In this document: in pieces, positions 26,940-36,510 of the stretch
How positions within the stretch are numbered: position 1 is the stretch's first letter
How the letters are laid out: every line of letters starts with the position of its first letter
The notes under the pieces: generated by a model
The model's database searches: none
Told to the model about the DNA's origin: nothing
Seen by the model: the letters and a program-made list of their open reading frames with translations, nothing else
From: Lewinella sp041392765
GTDB lineage: Bacteria > Bacteroidota > Bacteroidia > Chitinophagales > Saprospiraceae
DNA length: 64,000 nucleotides
Direction of reading: 5' to 3'
Assembly: GCA_041392765.1 (NCBI GenBank)
Contig: JAWKLL010000005.1
Span: forward strand, 141,325-205,324
Made by a program: the position numbers and the translations under genes

Positions 26940-27147
26940 CAGCCTTTTGGGAGACACTATGAAACGTTCCTTCAAAACGGCGCTTATTATTGTTCATGGA
27001 GCCTCGAAACTGGACGTAAGCACAAAAACTAACCCCCATTCCACATCGGGACGCTTACCTGTCTGTAAACGGATTAACAAACAGTATCGAACTCCGGTTT
27101 GTGCCAAAAATTGCAAGGATGTTACCTACGGGTAGCATCCTTTTTTT
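26940..27147 (+). ncRNA. Candidate structured RNA ending in an intrinsic terminator
   Basis: A 400-bp gap between divergent genes contains a plausible structured RNA. It has a 5' hairpin GTGTC/GACAC, then GCACAAA (27018 on) pairing with TTTGTGC (27098 on) to close a ~90-nt arm, and inside it CTGTCTGT/ACAAACAG. It ends in a strong terminator. One long hairpin with an internal bubble is reminiscent of 6S RNA, but the match is not specific. A weak 62-codon frame overlaps and has no family. The promoter is not clear. Confidence 0.3.
27117..27147 (+). terminator. Intrinsic terminator upstream of the TetR gene
   Basis: GGATGTTACC pairs with GGTAGCATCC across a TACG loop (27117-27126 and 27131-27140) with one G-T pair, followed by seven T residues. 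No gene on this strand lies just upstream, which is why a small RNA is suspected. Confidence 0.8.
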
Positions 27148-27283
27148 ACGTCTATCTCGTAGCTTTGTTCCGAACAGGCCGTTGTTTTGATTATATGTCG
27201 AAAAAAATAAAAAAAACACCGGAAACTATAAACAATCTTAAAGTTTCCTGCGTTCCTTTGCGGTATCTTTTCAGGGACTACGA

Positions 27284-27884
27284 ATGTTTACACAGCAGGT
27301 AATAGAAAAAGCGGAGGAACTATTCCTATGTTATGGGATAAGAAGCGTAAGTATGGACGATATAGCGAGGGAACTCGGCGTATCGAAAAAAACGTTGTAC
27401 CAACATTTGGACAACAAGTCTGACTTAGTAAAGCAGATTATTCAAAAAAAAGCGGAAGAAGATGTTCGTGTCATATCGCAAAAACAAACGGAAGCAGCCA
27501 ATGCGATAGCGGAACTGCTTTCGGTGGCGGGTTACCTGATCGAGCAGTTGAGGAAGCTCACGCCTACTTTCAGGTATGACTTGGAGAAATACTACCGGGA
27601 GGTACACGAAGAAATAGATAGCCAACACGCTGCCTTTTTCCTAGCGTTGACCGAGGCAAATTTAAAGCGGGGAATCCAGGAAGGATTGTATCGGCAAGAT
27701 TTGAATATTAGCATAACAGCCAAGGTTATTCCTATCTACAGCCAACCAAATAGGAAAGGATCAATTTTTTCCTATCGAGGATTTTGATTTAGAACAATTG
27801 ATTCGGGAGTTATTCCGCTACCACATCCACGGTATTGCTTCGCTTAGCGGCATAGCCCTTTTGAACCAGTTAATAGATCATTAA
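27284..27884 (+). pseudogene. TetR family repressor of the efflux locus, frameshifted near the 3' end
   Basis: 199 codons once joined. MFTQQVIEKAEELFLCYGIR, then SVSMDDIARELGVSKKTLYQ and HLDNKSDLVKQII is a textbook TetR HTH. The ligand domain is disrupted near 27740-27760: the frame changes and the original C-terminus FPIEDFDLEQLIRELFRYHI then HGIASLSGIALLNQLIDH can be read to a TAA at 27882-27884. A single-base error is likely. It precedes tolC-, adaptor- and RND-type genes on the same strand, so it is the probable local repressor. Confidence 0.85.
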
Positions 27885-27943
27885 TATATACCATTCAAAC
27901 GACCCGGCATCATTTTGATGGTGATGCCAAAATAAAAAACCAG

Positions 27944-29263
27944 ATGAATCACCGACAATGTCTCCTGCTCTTTGGTAGCTGGATGCTGTTTTTCCCGATG
28001 TTGGTTTGGTCGCAACCTACCGACCTGACCTTGGAAGCAGCCATTCAAATGGCTATGACCCACAACCCCGAAGTACAAGATGCACGACTGAAAGTATTGG
28101 ACGCTGAAGCGCGTATCTTAGAAAGCAAATCGACAGGATTACCCCAAGTCAGTGCCAGCGGAAGCTACCAGCGTTACTTCAAAGTACCGTTAGTACCCCT
28201 TCCCGCAGAATTTACGGGTGGTGAGCCACAGAACGTTTCTTTCGTCCTGAAGAATAACCTTACGGGAGCGGTGAACGTAGATGCGATGGTATTCGATGCG
28301 GCCTACTTAGTAGCCCTGAAAGCTTCGCGTGCTGCCCGCGAGTATGCACAATTAGCATTGGCCGATCGCCAGCGTCAGGTGCGCCAATCGGTACGGGATG
28401 TCTATTTACCGCTGCTCTTCATCAGTGAAAACCTTGTTCAGTTGGACAAAAACATCGCTAACCTGAGCGATTTGTACGAGGAAACAAAAGCGGTATATCA
28501 AGCTGGTTTTGCAGAGCAATTGGATGTAGATCGGCTGGAGCTTTCACTAGCGAATCTCAACACGGAGCGTTCCAGCTTAGCCCGCCAATACGAGAATGCC
28601 TTGAATGTTCTCCGTTTTACCCTCAATACTCCTTCCAGTGATAGCCTAGTCATAGTTGATGATATGGAAGCATTGCTTGCGGTTACTAACGAGGAGATGC
28701 TAATGGCGCAAGTAGATGTATCAAAGCGGAGCGAAACAGTACTATTAGATCAGGCGCTGTTGTTGAGCGACTACAATATTACTGCCATACGCTCCCGCTA
28801 CTTGCCCTCCTTGCGTGCCTTCGCGGGCTACCAATACCAGTATCAAGGCAATGATTTCACAAATGGTTTCTGGGCACCCACGGGTTTTGTAGGCGTTTCC
28901 ATCAACCTGCCTATATATGATGGAGGGTTCAAACGCTCGCAGGTCGATAGAGCGCGTATATCCAGAGACCAAGTTCAGCTACAACGCCAAACCATAGAAC
29001 GGCTTATTCATTTAGAAGTAGCCAATGCTCGCGCCACTGTGCAAAACGCGAAAGACCGCATGGCCGAGCGCGAACGCTATTTACAATTAGCCAACCGGAT
29101 TTTTGAAACTACCCAAATCAAGTATCGCGAAGGCGTAGGCTCCAGCCTAGAAGTGAATCAAGCGGAACAAGCCCTTTACACGGCGCAAAGCAATCTAATG
29201 CAAGCTCGATATGACCTATTGAAGGCGCAGATAGACTTAGCCGAAGCCTTGGGACTCAACTAA
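27944..29263 (+). CDS. TolC family outer membrane efflux protein
   Basis: 439 residues with a signal peptide (SWMLFFPMLVWSQ). The pattern of two internal repeats of helical and strand segments is visible: LEAAIQMAMTHNPEVQDARL at the N-terminus and FVGVSINLPIYDGGFKRSQVD in the second half, with a typical end RYDLLKAQIDLAEALGL. It forms the outer-membrane channel of the tripartite pump. The gene is 60 bp after the TetR gene and 37 bp before the adaptor. Confidence 0.92.
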   Translation: MNHRQCLLLFGSWMLFFPMLVWSQPTDLTLEAAIQMAMTHNPEVQDARLKVLDAEARILESKSTGLPQVSASGSYQRYFKVPLVPLPAEFTGGEPQNVSFVLKNNLTGAVNVDAMVFDAAYLVALKASRAAREYAQLALADRQRQVRQSVRDVYLPLLFISENLVQLDKNIANLSDLYEETKAVYQAGFAEQLDVDRLELSLANLNTERSSLARQYENALNVLRFTLNTPSSDSLVIVDDMEALLAVTNEEMLMAQVDVSKRSETVLLDQALLLSDYNITAIRSRYLPSLRAFAGYQYQYQGNDFTNGFWAPTGFVGVSINLPIYDGGFKRSQVDRARISRDQVQLQRQTIERLIHLEVANARATVQNAKDRMAERERYLQLANRIFETTQIKYREGVGSSLEVNQAEQALYTAQSNLMQARYDLLKAQIDLAEALGLN

Positions 29264-29300
29264 AAAAATCGTTTTTGCCAACCATGTCATTCTTTCAAAT

Positions 29301-30446
29301 ATGAAAAATATCGTTATCCTCCTGCCTTTGTTGTTGATATTGGCAACATGCAGCCAACCAGAAAAAAGCGGAGAAATTCCAGCAGGGCTTCAAGAGAAAA
29401 AAGAACTCCTGAGGAAAAAACAAGCACTCATCAAAACATTGGGTGATGAAATTACCGCTTTGCAAGAAGCTATTGAGGCGCAAGACCCTGATGCCAAAAA
29501 AAAGGGTAAATTGGTAACCGTGTCGCCAATTGTACTCAGTGACTTTGCCAGCTATAGCAGCCTTCAGGGTAGCGTGGCAGCCGAAGACCTCCTCGATGCG
29601 ACAGCAGAAATAGGGGGGCGTGTATTGCAAATGACCGTTAAAGAAGGTGATGCCGTACAGAAAGGCAAACTCATCGCTGTATTGGACGTGGAAGCCATTC
29701 AAAAGCAGCGGGCGGAATTGGAAACAGCCCTCGACTTGGCTCAAACAGTCTATGAAAGGCAGCAACGTTTGTGGGAACAAAATATAGGATCTGAAATCCA
29801 GTATCTGCAAGCCAAAAACAACAAGGAGCGGTTGGAAAAGAGCTTAGCAACCATCGACTACCAACTATCGCGAAACAAGGTGTATGCCCCCGGCAGTGGC
29901 ATCGTAGAACGCGTAGTAGTGCAGGCGGGTGAACTAGCATCGCCCGGCATGCCCATTGTGCAAATCTTAAACACCAACCAACTTAAAGTAGTGGTCAACG
30001 TACCAGAGGTGTATATCAAAAAAATCCGTACGGGGCAACAGGTGGACGTATCCATACCTGCTTTGGGTATGGAACGAGGTGTGTCTGTTTCGCTCATAGG
30101 CAAAATGGTTGACCCCGCCAACCGCACCTTTAAAGTAGAAGCCAAACTGCCTTCCGACCCCTTGTTGAAGCCTAATTTGCTGGCAGAAATGAAAATCAAA
30201 GACTTTGAAGCTAAAGGTGTTGTCGTTATCCCCTTGGATCGCATCCAACAAGAAGTAGGCGGCAACCGATATGTCATGCTCCAGCAGGATGCGCCCGAAG
30301 GCAAAATTGCCAAAAAAGCATACGTGGAAATAGGGCAGAGCTATGAAAACGACATCATCATTACCGAAGGGCTGAAAGCTGGCGATATACTCATTATGGA
30401 TGGTGCAAGAGGATTAGCGGACGGGCAACTCATTGATATTAAGTAA
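29301..30446 (+). CDS. RND efflux periplasmic adaptor, lipoprotein
   Basis: 381 residues. The lipobox LATC puts the lipidated Cys at residue 17. A coiled coil at ~25-60 (KKELLRKKQALIKTLGDEIT) is followed by the lipoyl-like segment (GGRVLQMTVKEGDAVQKGKL), a hairpin and the beta-barrel domain (QVDVSISPALG-like region, PANRTFKVEAKL). It bridges the RND pump and TolC. It ends in TAA within dispersed repeat copy c, 21 bp before the pump gene. Confidence 0.92.
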   Translation: MKNIVILLPLLLILATCSQPEKSGEIPAGLQEKKELLRKKQALIKTLGDEITALQEAIEAQDPDAKKKGKLVTVSPIVLSDFASYSSLQGSVAAEDLLDATAEIGGRVLQMTVKEGDAVQKGKLIAVLDVEAIQKQRAELETALDLAQTVYERQQRLWEQNIGSEIQYLQAKNNKERLEKSLATIDYQLSRNKVYAPGSGIVERVVVQAGELASPGMPIVQILNTNQLKVVVNVPEVYIKKIRTGQQVDVSIPALGMERGVSVSLIGKMVDPANRTFKVEAKLPSDPLLKPNLLAEMKIKDFEAKGVVVIPLDRIQQEVGGNRYVMLQQDAPEGKIAKKAYVEIGQSYENDIIITEGLKAGDILIMDGARGLADGQLIDIK

Positions 30447-30460
30447 TTTGACGGAAATAA
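30441..30460 (+). repeat. Dispersed repeat, copy c
   Basis: AAGTAATTTGACGGAAATAA, matching the consensus. Its TAA is the stop codon of the adaptor gene, and the next gene's ATG lies seven bases beyond. This copy has no second arm. Confidence 0.65.
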
Positions 30461-30467
30461 ATCAACC

Positions 30468-33400
30468 ATGTCTGAAAATAAGAAATACCGCTCGTTTGGG
30501 CTAACCGAACTGGCTGTTGACAATGCAACGAGTATTTTTATCGTGTCATTGATGATCCTGTTGTTCGGGCTTCAATCGTATGATGCTGTACCCAAGGAGC
30601 AGTTCCCAGAAATTGATTTTCCGCAAGTATTCGTTAATACCCCCTATTTTGGCAACTCGGCGTCTGACATTGAAAGCTTAGTGACCCGCGAGATAGAAAA
30701 AGAACTGCAATCGGTAGATGGTGTTAAGAACATAGCCTCTACCTCTGTGCAAGATTTCTCTATCATTACGGTGGAGTTCAATAGTGGGGAAGACATCGAC
30801 GAGGCCATCCGCAGGGTGAAGGATGCCGTGGACAAAGCCAAGCCCAATTTGCCCAACGATTTAGACACCGAACCCTCGGTGCTAGATATCAACTTGGCAG
30901 AGATACCCATTGTAACGGTCAATATTTCTGGTGATTTCACCAGTGATGAGTTGTTGCATTATGCAGAGTTCCTTCAGGAGGAAATTGAGGCTATTGACGA
31001 GGTAGCACGTGCCGAAATTAAGGGTGAGATGGAGCGGGAAGTCAAGATTGACATCGACCTGCGCCGTATGGAGAGCATGGAGGTGAGTTTTTCCGATGTG
31101 GAAAATGCCATTGCCATGGAAAACATGACCATGTCGAGTGGCGAGATCGTGAACAACAACTTCCGCAGAGCCGTCCGTGTAGTGGGTGAATTTACCAACA
31201 TGGAGGAACTGAAGAACATGATTGTGAAGAGTGAAGACCTTCGCCCCGTTTACCTCAAAGACATAGCAGATGTTACTTTCGGCTTTAAAGAACGCACCAG
31301 CATCGCCAGAGAAGACGGCTTCCCTGTTATTTCACTGAACGTCGTCAAGCGGCAAGGAAAAAACCTGTTGACTGCCGCCGACCGACTAAAAGAAGTCATA
31401 GCGGAAAGCTCCAAAAAGCTGCCAGATGGACTAAAAATTAGCCTTTTCAACGACCAATCAGTCAACACCAAGGATCAGGTAAGCAACTTGGAAAACAGCA
31501 TTATTTCTGGGGTTATATTGGTAACGTTGGTGTTGTTGTTTTTCCTTGGGTTGCGCAATGCCATGTTTGTGGGTATGGCTATCCCCTTGAGTATGCTCAT
31601 GGGGATTCTATTCATCTACCTCAGCGGCGTGACGTTAAATATCGTGGTATTATTTGCGTTGATTTTGGCCTTGGGTCTTTTGGTGGACAACGGCATTGTG
31701 GTGGTGGAAAATATTTATCGCTACGTACAAAACGGCTACCCACTGGGGCAAGCTGCTCGCAGAGGTGCTGGCGAAGTGGCGTTGCCGATCATTGCTTCTA
31801 CGGCGACTACCTTAGCAGCTTTCCTGCCGTTGGCATTCTGGCCAGGTTTGGTGGGTAGTTTTATGCAATATATGCCCATCACGCTCATTATTGTATTGAC
31901 GAGTTCGCTTTTCGTAGCCCTAGTTATCAATCCTGTTTTTGCGGCTACTTTTATGAAACTTGAGCCTACCGAATTGGAACCCCAAGCCGAAGCCAAGGTG
32001 CGGAGGAACGTACTCATCGGGCTAGCCGCCATGCTTGTAGTGGGGCTGTTGGGCTGGGTGGCAGGTGCTTTATGGCTGCGCAACCTAATGGGTTTGAGCA
32101 TTATGGTGAGTGCTGTGCAGTTTTTCCTTTTCAGGGGTGGGCATTCCGTTTCCAAAATTATTTCCTACCCAGGTTAGAGGCTGCTTATGACAACTTCGTG
32201 AGTTGGGCACTCAAGCACGCTGGTTGGATCTTTGCGGGTACCTTTATATTGCTATTTGCTGCTCAGGGGCTGTTCGAAGCACGGAAGCCCAAGGTGGAAC
32301 TCTTCCCCAGTGCCGACCCTATCTATGTAAACCTGTTTGTGGAACTACCGTTAGGAACTGATATTACCAAAACGGATGAGGTGCTCATGGAAATGGAAAA
32401 GCGGGTACTGAAAACCATCGAGCCTTACTCAGGTATCGTAGAAGCCGTGCTGACGCAGATAGGAGAAGACACCGCTGACCCAAGTTACCACCTGAACCTG
32501 ATGCATCCCCTCACCGCGCCCGATTGACGGTATCTTTTATACCCGCCCGCGACCGGAATGGTATTTCCACCTTTCAGATCATGGAAGAAATCCGCAACAA
32601 CACTAAAGGCATCCTGGAGTGGCGGTCGTAGTAGATAAAAACGCAGATGCTACCCACCGACTGGTAAACCCATCAATTTGGAAGTATCATCCGATGACAT
32701 TGACCTGCTGGTTGAAACCTCCGAGCGGCTCATCAATTATATCAACGATCAAAACATACCCGGTATAGAAGAATTGCAGGCGGATGTGAAGATTGGAAAA
32801 CCCGAACTGATTGTCCGTATCGATCGGGAGGCGGCACGGCGTTATGGGATTTCCACGTACAACATCGCCAGTGCCATACGCACCTCTGTATTTGGCAAGG
32901 AAGCCAGCACTTTTAAAGAAGGCGAGGATGAGTATCCTATCATGATCCGCTTATCGGAAAGTTCGCGCAACAACATCACCGAGTTGATGAACCAACGGAT
33001 TACTTTCCGCAACCCTGCCAACGGACGCATCGTGCAGTACCCGTTTCCGCTGTGGCCAGCGTGGAGTACTCTAGTACTTATTCCGCTATCAAACGCAAGG
33101 ATTTGGAACGGGTGGTAACGATCTACTCCAATGTAATAGAAGGCTACTACCCTACCGAAATCATCCCCCGCATGACCGAAGCGTTGGAGGACTTTGATTT
33201 CCCGGAAGGGTTCAAATACGAGTTCACTGGCCAACAGCAACAGCAAGCAGAGGATACTGGCTTCTTGGTGGGAGCTTTCACTGCGGCTCTTTTCCTGATT
33301 TTCATTATACTCGTGGCGCAATTCAATAGTATTTCCGATCCCTTCATCATTGTACTATCCGTACTATTCAGCACCATTGGTGTATTCCTCGGATATGCTA

Positions 33401-33865
33401 TTACGGGGCAAGACATCTCCATTGTATTTACAGGTGTGGGTATTATTTCCTTAGCAGGTGTGGTGGTAAACAACGCTATCGTACTCATTGACTATACGAA
33501 CCTCTTGGTTCGAGAAAAAGAGAAGCCGCAGGTTTGGAGTCCAAGTACGAACTTTCACCCGATGTAGTACGGGAAAGTATCATCCAAGCAGGTGGTACTC
33601 GTTTGCGCCCTGTGCTCCTCACGGCCATTACTACTGTATTGGGGTTAGTGCCATTAGCTGTAGGATTCAACTTCGACTTCTTCTCCTGATTACCGATCTC
33701 GATCCCCAGATATTCATAGGTGGTGATAACACCGCTTTTTAAACTATGGCATGGACGGTTATCTATGGTCTTACTTTTGCCACTTTTTTAACACTAATTG
33801 TGGTGCCTGTCATGTACTGGATAATGTTCCGTTTTCGTTATTGGCTTGGTAATTTGTTCAATTGA
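30468..33865 (+). pseudogene. RND family efflux pump (AcrB/MexB-like), several frameshifts
   Basis: About 1,130 codons. It reads well to residue ~565 (MSENKKYRSFGLTELAVDNA; porter-domain segments; LALGLLVDNGIVVVENIYRY with the transmembrane Asp; AAFLPLAFWPGLVGSFMQYM). It then breaks at ~32110-32170, 32510-32525, 32620-32680, 33030-33060, 33525-33545 and 33680-33740. The joined C-terminus is complete: FLIFIILVAQFNSISDPFII, GIISLAGVVVNNAIVLIDYT and TFATFLTLIVVPVMYW. Each piece is well conserved, so sequencing error is more likely than decay. Substrates are not predictable. Confidence 0.85.
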
Positions 33866-33872
33866 CCTATTT

Positions 33873-33920
33873 CTTTCGTAATTGTCCGCAAAAAACGGGC
33901 AATTACGAAAGTTCTTTTTT
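33873..33920 (+). terminator. Intrinsic terminator of the efflux operon
   Basis: CTTTCGTAATTGTCCG pairs with CGGGCAATTACGAAAG (one mismatch at the loop) and is followed by TTCTTTTTT. It begins eight bases after the RND stop codon. Confidence 0.9.
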
Positions 33921-34029
33921 GTTACAAAATGTGAAGGGATTTTTACAAAAAACCACCTCTTCTCATCCTTTTTGAGCTTAATTAAAATAAGTTAAATTAA
34001 ATATTTAATAAAAAAAAATACGTAAAAAC

Positions 34030-34060
34030 TTGCACATATCAATTAACGCCTGTATATTTG
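34030..34060 (+). promoter_or_regulatory. Promoter with both Bacteroidota boxes
   Basis: TTG at 34030-34032, a 20-bp spacer, then TATATTTG at 34053-34060: an exact TAnnTTTG core at normal spacing. No start codon with a long frame follows; the next terminator is 130 bp away. The start point would be about 34067. Confidence 0.75.
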
Positions 34061-34066
34061 TGTTGT

Positions 34067-34197
34067 TATTTAACAATTGTGTTATTAACGCTTTATCATT
34101 GATATATACTTCCTCGTAAGAGGTTTTCATATAAAGTCGTAATTTTTTTCATGTGATATGATTTTCCGCTGGAAACGAAAGTTTCCAGCTTTTTTTT
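34067..34197 (+). ncRNA. Candidate small RNA 1
   Basis: Lies between the strong promoter above and a terminator (GCTGGAAAC, loop GAAA, GTTTCCAGC, then eight T at 34190-34197), giving a transcript of ~131 nt. Inside is a CCTC-GTAA-GAGG hairpin. The only ATG codons are followed quickly by stops, so coding is unlikely. Function unknown. Confidence 0.5.
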
Positions 34198-34264
34198 GCC
34201 ATAAAATCAAGTATATCATGTCACAAATATTAATTTTATTGCAATATAATAATCAACCACTTGC

Positions 34265-34373
34265 TTTCCTTTGTGTCAACGAAGGTGATTCAATTTTATC
34301 ACTTCGATACGATACAATTGGGTGAGTGTTTGTTCACAATTAGAATCCCCCTGCTATACTTGGGGGATTTTTT
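34265..34373 (+). ncRNA. Candidate small RNA 2
   Basis: Two hairpins (GAAGTGAT-type stem near 34283-34309 and AATTG/CAATT near 34316-34341) precede a terminator, AATCCCCC/GGGGGATT plus TTTTTT at 34344-34373. A TTCCTTTG at ~34273 could be a -7 box, one base off consensus; spacing to a TTG is long. Evidence is weaker than for RNA 1, and this may instead be readthrough. Confidence 0.3.
34344..34373 (+). terminator. Intrinsic terminator, second of three in the gap
   Basis: AATCCCCC (34344-34351) pairs with GGGGGATT (34362-34369), followed by T residues. Confidence 0.8.
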
Positions 34374-34418
34374 CCCACCCTTCTAAGATTTTATGTGTTG
34401 TTCATAGTGTTTTAGTAG

Positions 34419-34447
34419 AACCCCGTATGTGTTTACGGGGTTTTTTT
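34419..34447 (+). terminator. Intrinsic terminator, third of three in the gap
   Basis: AACCCCGT pairs with ACGGGGTT around an eight-base loop, followed by TTTTTT. It closes the region before the pdxH promoter. Confidence 0.8.
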
Positions 34448-34483
34448 ATGTGCTGTGCAACTGACGGTGTAAATGACTTGTTT

Positions 34484-34491
34484 TATCTTTG
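34484..34491 (+). promoter_or_regulatory. Probable pdxH -7 box
   Basis: TATCTTTG, an exact TAnnTTTG match, 35 bp upstream of the pdxH start codon. A CTG lies at the -33 position in place of TTG. Confidence 0.6.
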
Positions 34492-34526
34492 TATTGCGAT
34501 AATGCACGCCCCCAAAACAACCATTT

Positions 34527-35175
34527 ATGCAACTTGATATTCACCACCTCCGCGAGGATTACACCAAAGATTCCCTCGACATCTCTACTACAGCAGATCA
34601 TCCCTTTCAGCAATTTCACACTTGGTTCAAAGAGGCGCAAGCCTCCTCTGTTGCAGAACCTAATGCTATGACATTGGCTACCGTCACCCCTGAAGGGCGA
34701 CCCAAGGCCAGGATTATGCTGCTCAAACAATTGGATAGTACTGGTTTTGTGTTTTTTACCAACTATGGTAGTGCAAAAGGAAAGGACTTAACTCACAATC
34801 CTCAGGCCTCATTACTCTTTTTTTGGGATGCTTTACAACGGCAAGTGCGCATCAGCGGCGTGGTAGAACGCATCAGTCGGGAAGAATCCATCGCTTATTT
34901 CCAGTCGCGCCCTAAAGGTTCCTGCGATCGGCGCCATCGCTTCACCTCAGAGCCAAGTTCTGGAAGGCAGGCAGCAGTTGGAGGAAACAGTTTCCTTGCT
35001 TGAGCAACAATATGCCCATAATGAAGCACTCCCCTGCCCTGAACACTGGGGAGGATTCCGACTACTGCCCGATGAAATAGAATTTTGGCAAGGTCGTAGC
35101 AGCCGATTACACGACCGCATTCGCTACCGACTCGCAACAGGTAATGCGTGGATAAAAGAACGGTTGGCACCTTGA
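34527..35175 (+). pseudogene. pdxH: Pyridoxamine 5'-phosphate oxidase, one frameshift
   Basis: Flavin enzyme that makes pyridoxal 5'-phosphate. Joined length is ~216 residues, as usual. The N-terminus is MQLDIHHLREDYTKDSLD; FMN-binding segments EGRPKARIMLLKQLDSTGFV and FFTNYGSAKGKDL are clear; the C-terminal motif WGGFRLLPDEIEFWQGRSSR and LHDRIRYR is intact. The frame breaks near 34920-34925 (RPKGS then AIGAIASPQSQVLEGRQQ in the next frame), one base out. Probably a sequencing error in a working gene. Confidence 0.9.
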
Positions 35176-35219
35176 AAGAAAGGAAGAACGAACGGTTCAC
35201 ATCATGGAGCGCATCAACT

Positions 35220-35245
35220 AAGCAATTTGACGGAAATAATTGCTT
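35220..35245. repeat. Dispersed repeat, copy d (hairpin)
   Basis: AAGCAATT, then TGACGGAAAT, then AATTGCTT: the core motif is the loop of a perfect 8-bp stem. It lies between pdxH and the convergent gene 35270-35491. Confidence 0.65.
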
Positions 35246-35269
35246 CTTGCTAGTTCAAGTTATCTCTTG

Positions 35270-35491
35270 TTACTGCAACATGTCTTTGATGTGCAATACG
35301 ATATTGAGGAACATAATAGCCGCTAATGCTAACCCCATAATACGCATCCAGCCAGCATTTTGCATACGGAAAGCCTCCGCTCGTTTTGCTACCTCCTTGT
35401 CTTTGATGGAAACTAACCCCCGAGCAAATAAATATAAGTAAGTCCCCATACCGAACAGGATAAGTTCCGATAATAAGCCAAAAATTTGCAT
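35270..35491 (-). CDS. Small membrane protein of unknown function
   Basis: About 73 residues from the ATG giving MQIFGLLSELILFGMGTYLY; a start 11 codons earlier is also open. Two hydrophobic segments (LLSELILFGMGTYLYLFARG and MRIMGLALAAIMFLNIVLHI) flank a charged, basic loop (SIKDKEVAKRAEAFRMQNAG). No family recognised. It is converging with pdxH. Confidence 0.55.
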   Translation of the reverse strand: MQIFGLLSELILFGMGTYLYLFARGLVSIKDKEVAKRAEAFRMQNAGWMRIMGLALAAIMFLNIVLHIKDMLQ

Positions 35492-35544
35492 AATATTACC
35501 TTTTAGAAGCTCTACAAACTTCAAAGGTACTGAAGATAGAGATA

Positions 35545-36012
35545 TTATACTTCCCTATTAATTCTCTTTTTGAAATACTTAGGATTTACAATCAACAACC
35601 CAAAAGATTCCCCCGCATCCTTCTCGCGATTGGCATGATGCGCCCCATGTGCTCTCAGAATAGCACGACTGTAGGGTGTGTCCAACTGCCGAAACCATTT
35701 GAATCGCTGGTGGATATAAACATCGTGTATCAAGAAGTAAATCAAACCGTATATGGAAATACCGATTCCCACAAAAGTAAGCCAAAACCATCCGGGTTGG
35801 CTGAGTCCAATCATATAACAAGCTGCACTGGGCACTGCAAAAACCAAAAAGAAAAGGTCATTTCTTTCAAAAAAATCACCTGATTCATGATCTGGCTGAT
35901 GATGGTCTCTATGCCAGCCCCACAAAAAACCATGCATGACGTACTTGTGCGCGAACCATGCCACAAACTCCATGAATAATACACTCGCTATGGTAACAAA
36001 GAAATAAAGCAT
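35545..36012 (-). CDS. crtZ: Beta-carotene hydroxylase (CrtZ type)
   Basis: 155 residues. Membrane di-iron hydroxylase that adds 3-hydroxyl groups to beta-carotene on the way to zeaxanthin and related pigments. The four His clusters are visible: HKYVMH near 22-27, HRDHH near 34-38, HDVYIHQR near 95-102 and HGAHH near 117-121. Hydrophobic segments separate them. No other carotenoid gene lies in the window, so the pathway must be encoded elsewhere. Confidence 0.88.
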   Translation of the reverse strand: MLYFFVTIASVLFMEFVAWFAHKYVMHGFLWGWHRDHHQPDHESGDFFERNDLFFLVFAVPSAACYMIGLSQPGWFWLTFVGIGISIYGLIYFLIHDVYIHQRFKWFRQLDTPYSRAILRAHGAHHANREKDAGESFGLLIVNPKYFKKRINREV

Positions 36013-36080
36013 ATAAATTACCCTGTTTTTGTATGAAACAAGAAAACCTAGTGTTGGTTCTTAATAGGTCGAAACTAAGT

Positions 36081-36368
36081 TTATACCCTCGTATAATGCA
36101 ACACCTCAGGTGCTTGCGCAAAAAAAGGTCCAATCAAAGCGCGCCACTGGGTGAATAATTCCGATTCGCGGAAGCCTACCGTATGAGCTTCCAATGTTTC
36201 CCATTCGATGAGTAATACATAACGATGGGGATTTTCGATTCCGTGATGAAAGGTATGCCCTATGTAGCCTGGCGATTGTGCTAATAGGCTTTGCGCTTGC
36301 CCCAAGGCGGCTTCAAAAGCATCTTGCTGGCCCGCCATAATGTCTATCGTTGCGATTTCAAGTACCAT
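36081..36368 (-). CDS. ABM-fold antibiotic biosynthesis monooxygenase-like protein
   Basis: 95 residues of the small ferredoxin-like ABM fold: MVLEIATIDIMAGQQDAFEA, then SPGYIGHTFHHGIENPHRYV and LLIEWETLEAHTVGFRES. Family members oxidise quinones or degrade haem, but many have unknown roles, so no substrate is assigned. Overlapping gene order: it reads towards crtZ, with 68 bp between. Confidence 0.8.
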   Translation of the reverse strand: MVLEIATIDIMAGQQDAFEAALGQAQSLLAQSPGYIGHTFHHGIENPHRYVLLIEWETLEAHTVGFRESELFTQWRALIGPFFAQAPEVLHYTRV

Positions 36369-36510
36369 AATTTTATCATCTACATGGCGTTCAACACCGT
36401 GTGTGAAAGAGAAATCATTTCAAGACCCGAAGGTAAAAAAGTTTAATAGCTTGCATCAGAGAGATGTTATTGAAATGGTTCAATTGTAAAAAAAGCACTA
36501 ATTTTCCCCC

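Noticed and set aside
26947..27135. 62-codon plus-strand frame before the TetR gene
   Set aside because: No family, rich in rare combinations, and it runs into the terminator; the structured RNA explanation fits better.
30441..30460. Dispersed repeat as a TAnnTTTG promoter
   Set aside because: TAATTTG lacks one of the two spacer bases of the core, and copies lie after stop codons on either strand.
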